From the NCBI RefSeq assembly GCF_005938745.2, contig NZ_VCBX02000002.1:372001-436000 (forward strand): 64,000 bases of DNA, given 5' to 3'. Under the pieces are notes generated by a model. It saw nothing but the letters and a program-made list of their open reading frames with translations, had not been told where the DNA came from and did no database searches. The translations under genes were made by a program, and so were the position numbers. The stretch is from Rhodococcus sp. KBS0724 (GTDB lineage: Bacteria; Actinomycetota; Actinomycetes; Mycobacteriales; Mycobacteriaceae). Position 1 is the first letter of the stretch. The number at the start of each line of letters is the position of its first letter. Shown here piece by piece: positions 60,846-64,000 of the stretch.

Positions 60846-61762
60846 ACTCCCCGAACTTCGATGACACGGAACATCATGCCCACCTGCACAATTCGCTTCC
60901 CGAGAAAAGTGTCGCTGCCTGCGGGCAGGCCGAGTACTCCGAGAACACGTGCGAGAGATTAGTGCCCCACGCCTTCACCGTGCTGCCGGGCGACGAGGGA
61001 TCGCCCGTGGTCATTCATGTTCCGCATTCCTCGCGCCTGATCCCGCCCGATATCCGCGCCGACCTGATGCTCACCGACGAGGAACTTGCCGAAGAGTTGG
61101 ACGAGGCCACCGACACCGCCACCGACGAGATCGCACTTATCGCCCTGGCCCACGTCCGTCTGCGGCCCACGATAGTGATCAACCACCTCTCACGCCTGGT
61201 CATTGACCCGGAACGGTTCCCCGACGGCGACCCGGCTGAGGCGTTCGGCCGCGGCGCCGTCTACACCCGGACCTGCTCCGGGGCGCCGCTGCGCGCCGAC
61301 CCGTACTCATCTCGGGCGGAACTGATCGACGCCTATTTCCGTCCCTACGCCGACGCCGTCACCACCGCAGTCGAGAACAGGTTGAACGCTTGCGGGCAGG
61401 CGATCGTCATCGACCTGCACTCGTACCCGGAGAAGCCGTCCGCGTTCGAAGACCCTGCCGCGCCGCGGCCACCGTTGTGCATCGGCACCGACCCCCAGCA
61501 CACCCCGCCATGGTTGATCGGCGCTGCCCGTGGCGCTTTCACGTCCCTCGGCGAGATTTCCGAGAACACGCCCTACAGCGGAACCTATGTGCCACTGCAG
61601 CACTACGGCACCGATGCCCGGGTGTCGTCGGTGATGATCGAACTGCGCCGCGACACCTACCTGACCGATCCAGTCGCACCGCACCCCGAACGCATCGCGC
61701 AGCTCGGCCGCGACCTCGCTGCCCTCATCGATGCAGTCAGCGACCGAGCCGCCGATGTGTAA
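60842..61762 (+). CDS. N-formylglutamate amidohydrolase-like protein
   Basis: Family landmarks are present: VVIHVPHSSRLIPPDI near residue 57, INHLSRLVIDPERFPDG, GRGAVYTRT, VIDLHSYPEKPS and SSVMIELRRDTYL. These are the zinc-site and substrate-binding motifs of N-formylglutamate amidohydrolase. It is 306 residues, slightly longer than usual because of an N-terminal tail. Its presence inside a transfer operon, coupled on both sides by overlaps, is odd for a histidine-degradation enzyme. The fold may be used here for another amide, perhaps in the cell wall. Confidence 0.8.
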   Translation: MNSPNFDDTEHHAHLHNSLPEKSVAACGQAEYSENTCERLVPHAFTVLPGDEGSPVVIHVPHSSRLIPPDIRADLMLTDEELAEELDEATDTATDEIALIALAHVRLRPTIVINHLSRLVIDPERFPDGDPAEAFGRGAVYTRTCSGAPLRADPYSSRAELIDAYFRPYADAVTTAVENRLNACGQAIVIDLHSYPEKPSAFEDPAAPRPPLCIGTDPQHTPPWLIGAARGAFTSLGEISENTPYSGTYVPLQHYGTDARVSSVMIELRRDTYLTDPVAPHPERIAQLGRDLAALIDAVSDRAADV

Positions 61763-62903
61763 ACCCAAACCCGGCCCACGCTGCACCCCGCACATCCGCA
61801 AGCGTCTCGACAAAGCCGCCGCCCGCATCGATTCGGCCCGCGCCGCGCTTGAGGAGAATCCCAGCCACGCCCGCCTGCGACAGCGCGTCGCGGCCGCCGA
61901 AGCCGCCCATCGCGACACCCGCGATCTCTACGACTCCACCCCCGGCGGCCAGAACGAACTCCGCACGGCGATTTCCGCCGAACCCGATCTGGAGCGCCGA
62001 GCCGAGCTGACGCGGCGACTGGCCGCCGGAGAGCAGTTGCGCGCCGAACAAACCGAGGCACTGCGCCGCGCACGAACCGGCGTGGCGGACAATGACAACG
62101 AGAGAAACGAGAGAGGAGAACATGATGGACGAACCGATGACGCAGGAACGCCGCGAAAAGTTTTGGAGGCAGTACGGCTGGAGTCCGGAACTGCCGGCGG
62201 CCAAGCGGGCGGAAATCGAGAAATACTGGTCGGATCCGGAGATCGAGGAAGCCCAAGCCCTCGGCTTTTAATAGGTGACCGCCAGATCCAACCGGTCACC
62301 GACCACACCCTCCCTGCCGACGAACGCGAAAGCTTCGCCGCGCGCGGACTGTCCGCACCCACGCTTTACGAACTGAATCCCGCCGACGCGGGCGTCTACC
62401 GCGAGCAGATGCTCGAGCTCACCCGAAAAAACTCGCACGCCGCATCGGTTCACGTCTACGGCGAAACCGAATACCGGCAGATGCGACTTCTGGTCACTGA
62501 CGACGGAAAAGCCGGCGTCGCACTCAAAGACGACGAAATCGTCTCCGCATTCGCGCACAAGGACAGCGCACACCCGAGGTCAGTGCAATCGATGCTCCGC
62601 CAGGCCACCGCCCTCGGAGGTCACCGTCTGGACTGCTTCGACACCGTTCTCCCCAAGCTGTATTCGGATGCCGGATTCGTCCCCGTCGCACGGCTCGCCT
62701 GGAACGACGACTACGCACCCGACGGCTGGGACTACCAACAGTTCAGCCGATTCAACGGCGGACGGCCTGACGTCGTATTCATGGCCTACGACCCCGACCG
62801 CGTCGGAGGCATGTACACGCCAGGAGCAGGGCAGTACGTCGACGACTACGACGTAGGTATCGCCCGCGCCCAGGCGTACCAACCAGGCATGTCGAAAACA
62901 TGA
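61755..62903 (+). CDS. Coiled-coil protein with a C-terminal acetyltransferase-like domain (382 aa)
   Basis: The start MCKPKPGPRCTPHIRKRLDKAAARIDSARAALEEN, followed by about 100 residues of Arg/Glu/Ala-rich helix, is a form seen in other actinobacterial accessory genes. A loose middle (residues about 120-180: NERNERGEHDGRTDDAGTP) is poor in structure and coincides with a well-formed small gene in another frame. The C-terminal part (DDGKAGVALKDDEIVSAFAHKDSAHPRSVQSMLRQATALGGHRLDCFDTVLPKLYSDAGFVPVARLAWND) resembles a GNAT-like fold. The ATG overlaps the previous stop by eight bases. The loose middle suggests that two genes may have been fused. Confidence 0.55.
   Translation: MCKPKPGPRCTPHIRKRLDKAAARIDSARAALEENPSHARLRQRVAAAEAAHRDTRDLYDSTPGGQNELRTAISAEPDLERRAELTRRLAAGEQLRAEQTEALRRARTGVADNDNERNERGEHDGRTDDAGTPRKVLEAVRLESGTAGGQAGGNREILVGSGDRGSPSPRLLIGDRQIQPVTDHTLPADERESFAARGLSAPTLYELNPADAGVYREQMLELTRKNSHAASVHVYGETEYRQMRLLVTDDGKAGVALKDDEIVSAFAHKDSAHPRSVQSMLRQATALGGHRLDCFDTVLPKLYSDAGFVPVARLAWNDDYAPDGWDYQQFSRFNGGRPDVVFMAYDPDRVGGMYTPGAGQYVDDYDVGIARAQAYQPGMSKT
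62122..62271 (+). CDS. 49-aa protein nested in another frame
   Basis: Start ATG-ATG is preceded by the very strong ribosome binding site GAGAGGAG. The product begins MMDEPMTQERREKFWRQYGW, then has SPELPAAKRAEIEKYW and SDPEIEEAQALGF; it has the well-balanced composition of a real small helical protein, whereas the host gene's frame over the same bases is low in complexity. This points to a true gene inside the 382-residue frame, or to the long frame being spurious in this part. Function unknown. Confidence 0.5.
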   Translation: MMDEPMTQERREKFWRQYGWSPELPAAKRAEIEKYWSDPEIEEAQALGF

Positions 62904-62934
62904 GGGGCGCAAGCAATAGGTAACGACATGACCG

Positions 62935-62953
62935 AGGACAACAGGAGTGTCCT
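62935..62953. promoter_or_regulatory. Inverted repeat before lsr2
   Basis: AGGACA and TGTCCT are separated by seven bases about 70 bp upstream of the Lsr2 start, in an AT-richer stretch that should carry its promoter (ATTATCAGATACTGCAGATAA). A possible operator; short arms keep confidence low. Confidence 0.35.
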
Positions 62954-63020
62954 GAATTATCAGATACTGCAGATAACATGAACAAGATATTCATTCAGCA
63001 TTACAACGAAGAGGATTCCT

Positions 63021-63380
63021 GTGGCCGAAATATTTATTCGCCAACTTATCGACGATCTCGACGGAAAACCGATCGACACCGGATTGGGACACGAAGTCAC
63101 CTTCGCCTATCAGGGCATCGACTACCGCATCGATCTCAGGCCGACTAATGCCGACAAGATCGAAGCGGCGTTCGCCCCGTACATTAAGGCGGCGGAGAAG
63201 GTCTCCTCTTCCGGCAAAGCCCGTTCGAAAACGCAGACTGCGACCAAGGCATCTGGATCCGGTCGATCAGCCGAGCAACTGAAAGCAATTCGGGACTGGG
63301 CCGGCAATAACGGCTTCGACGTCTCCCCACGTGGGCGGATCAAAGCCGATGTCATCGACGCTTTCGACGCCGCACATTGA
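63021..63380 (+). CDS. lsr2: Lsr2-family nucleoid-associated protein
   Basis: The 119-residue protein is a plasmid-encoded Lsr2: the oligomerisation domain ([55 protein letters not shown]), a basic linker and the C-terminal DNA-binding helix region ([35 protein letters not shown]) carrying SPRGRI in place of the RGR AT-hook-like motif of Lsr2. GTG start with GAGGA upstream. It would bind AT-rich DNA and silence foreign or plasmid genes, including perhaps the conjugation operons. Confidence 0.92.
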   Translation: MAEIFIRQLIDDLDGKPIDTGLGHEVTFAYQGIDYRIDLRPTNADKIEAAFAPYIKAAEKVSSSGKARSKTQTATKASGSGRSAEQLKAIRDWAGNNGFDVSPRGRIKADVIDAFDAAH

Positions 63381-63465
63381 TACTTGTGAACAGCATCTTG
63401 TCTGACTGACACACAACGAGTAATGAACTTGCATTCCGTGATTTTCTTCGGTGAGACGAAGTGAT

Positions 63466-63690
63466 TCAGGCGAGTTCGAGACCACCCTCGGCGGCGAAAA
63501 CCGGACGGCCGTCGTCGAGGGCGATCGTCCACCGCAGCGCCGGCGCCCAATCCCGCCCTAGTTCGGAGCTGTCGATGACGAATCGGCGTAGTCGTCGACC
63601 ACGACCACGACCTGCGGTTTGGTATTGCCGAACGGTGATCCGGGTGTCGGAATTACGGTGACCCGAGAACCGACCGCAATTGGGCCGGTG
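63466..63690 (-). pseudogene. Frameshifted paralogue of the small gene at 945-1190
   Basis: One minus-strand frame reads AVGSRVTVIPTPGSPFGNTKPQVVVVVDDYAD and then stops. The next frame continues FVIDSSELGRDWAPALRWTIALDDGRPVFAAEGGLELA up to a stop. Joined, they align along their length with the protein at 945-1190. Restoring one base in the AA run at 63581-63582 (forward strand) repairs the frame. No convincing start is visible, so the 5' end is approximate. It is either a recent pseudogene or a one-base sequencing error. Confidence 0.7.
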
Positions 63691-63894
63691 CGCTGAGCGT
63701 CGAAATCGGCATAGGGCTGATTTTGACAGAGCCCGATAACTGCGGTGGAAGTAGCTAATCCATCCTGAGCGTTGTGTACTTGCACTTGGCGCCGACGGCG
63801 ACTTGTGCGGCGGGGAAGCATAAACGGATAGAGGTCAGGACCTCCCGCACAGCGAAATTGGCAGCGAAGCCACGAATGTACGGTATCGTGCAGT

Positions 63895-63920
63895 CTGATT
63901 GCAGTTGAAATTGCAATCAG
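63895..63920. promoter_or_regulatory. Perfect 9-bp inverted repeat at the divergent right end
   Basis: CTGATTGCA and TGCAATCAG flank GTTGAAAT. It lies 45 bp before the start of the rightward gene that runs off the window and upstream of the leftward pseudogene, a typical operator position. Confidence 0.55.
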
Positions 63921-63965
63921 AATCGACCAATGCTCGTTGGTGAGCACCATTCTCTAAGGACGGCC

Positions 63966-64000
63966 GTGATCAAGCCCAGTCATCTAGTAGCCCTCGCTTG
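63966..64000 (+). CDS. Start of a gene running off the window
   Basis: A GTG preceded by AAGGA at six-base spacing begins VIKPSHLVALA and stays open to the end of the window. Only eleven codons are visible, so the product cannot be identified. The upstream inverted repeat supports a promoter here. Confidence 0.35.
   Translation, partial: MIKPSHLVALA

Noticed and set aside
40056..63380. A relaxase or MOB-type gene in the conjugation module
   Set aside because: I looked for the tyrosine and HxH(xxx)H motifs of relaxases in the larger unassigned proteins and did not see them; transfer may rely on the FtsK/TraB-like protein or on a relaxase outside the window.
1..64000. tRNA, rRNA, intact transposase or phage structural genes
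   Set aside because: None recognised by eye; the only mobile-element trace is the truncated resolvase. Weakly structured tRNA genes could escape inspection without a covariance search.

Overview
The window looks like part of a large plasmid (or integrated conjugative element) of a mycolic-acid actinobacterium, most likely Rhodococcus. The reasons are high-GC codon use with GTG/TTG starts, WhiB-like, Lsr2 and cutinase-family proteins, NtaA/DszA-type flavin monooxygenases, an actinobacterial type IV secretion gene set and a Rep-like gene on the same stretch. No rRNA, tRNA, CRISPR array or intact transposase was recognised.

Region 1 (0-5.5 kb) is plasmid maintenance. It has a decayed resolvase, a small protein gene, a leftward HTH/Rep-like gene with a palindrome over its start codon, and a leftward overlapping operon. 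That operon encodes a WhiB-like protein preceded by two CxxC modules, a second WhiB-like protein, three unknown proteins and a 27-residue membrane peptide. Region 2 (5.5-20.5 kb) is accessory. It has a double-HTH regulator, a PAS-type protein, an SDR, and a six-gene organosulfur operon (ATPase, permease, lipoprotein, two flavin monooxygenases, rhodanese) with a candidate Cys-codon leader peptide and hairpin. Two toxin-antitoxin pairs follow (a RES type whose toxin frame is disturbed, and YefM/YoeB), then gene remnants, an octamer repeat and a membrane-anchored cold-shock-like protein.

Region 3 (20.5-39.7 kb) is a catabolic island: an IclR regulator, a quinone-reductase-like protein, an F420/FMN-type monooxygenase, and two divergent blocks around a perfect 14-bp inverted repeat at 32.47 kb. 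The leftward block has two paralogous M20 amidohydrolases, an MFS exporter, two alpha/beta hydrolases and aspartase. The rightward block has a complete Dpp/Opp-type ABC importer and an amidase-signature enzyme. The simplest reading is import and hydrolysis of an amide-linked (N-acyl amino acid, perhaps N-acyl-aspartate) compound, with aspartase sending the released aspartate to fumarate.

Region 4 (40-63.4 kb) is a conjugation module in two divergent operons. Leftward are VirB2-like, PrgI/VirB3-like, VirB4-like and VirB6-like proteins, extracytoplasmic proteins, a three-domain M23/transglycosylase/NlpC hydrolase and small lipoproteins. Rightward are an FtsK/TraB-like ATPase, a ParA-like ATPase, secreted proteins, a cutinase-like protein, an N-formylglutamate-amidohydrolase-like protein, an acetyltransferase-like protein with a small gene nested inside it, and Lsr2. 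A shared motif, GTTATCCACAGGCG, containing a perfect DnaA-box sequence, sits in the same orientation upstream of all three main transcription units; two copies form a 20-bp inverted repeat around the 1-kb divergent intergenic region. No relaxase is visible. At the right end a frameshifted paralogue of the gene at 945-1190 precedes the start of another gene.
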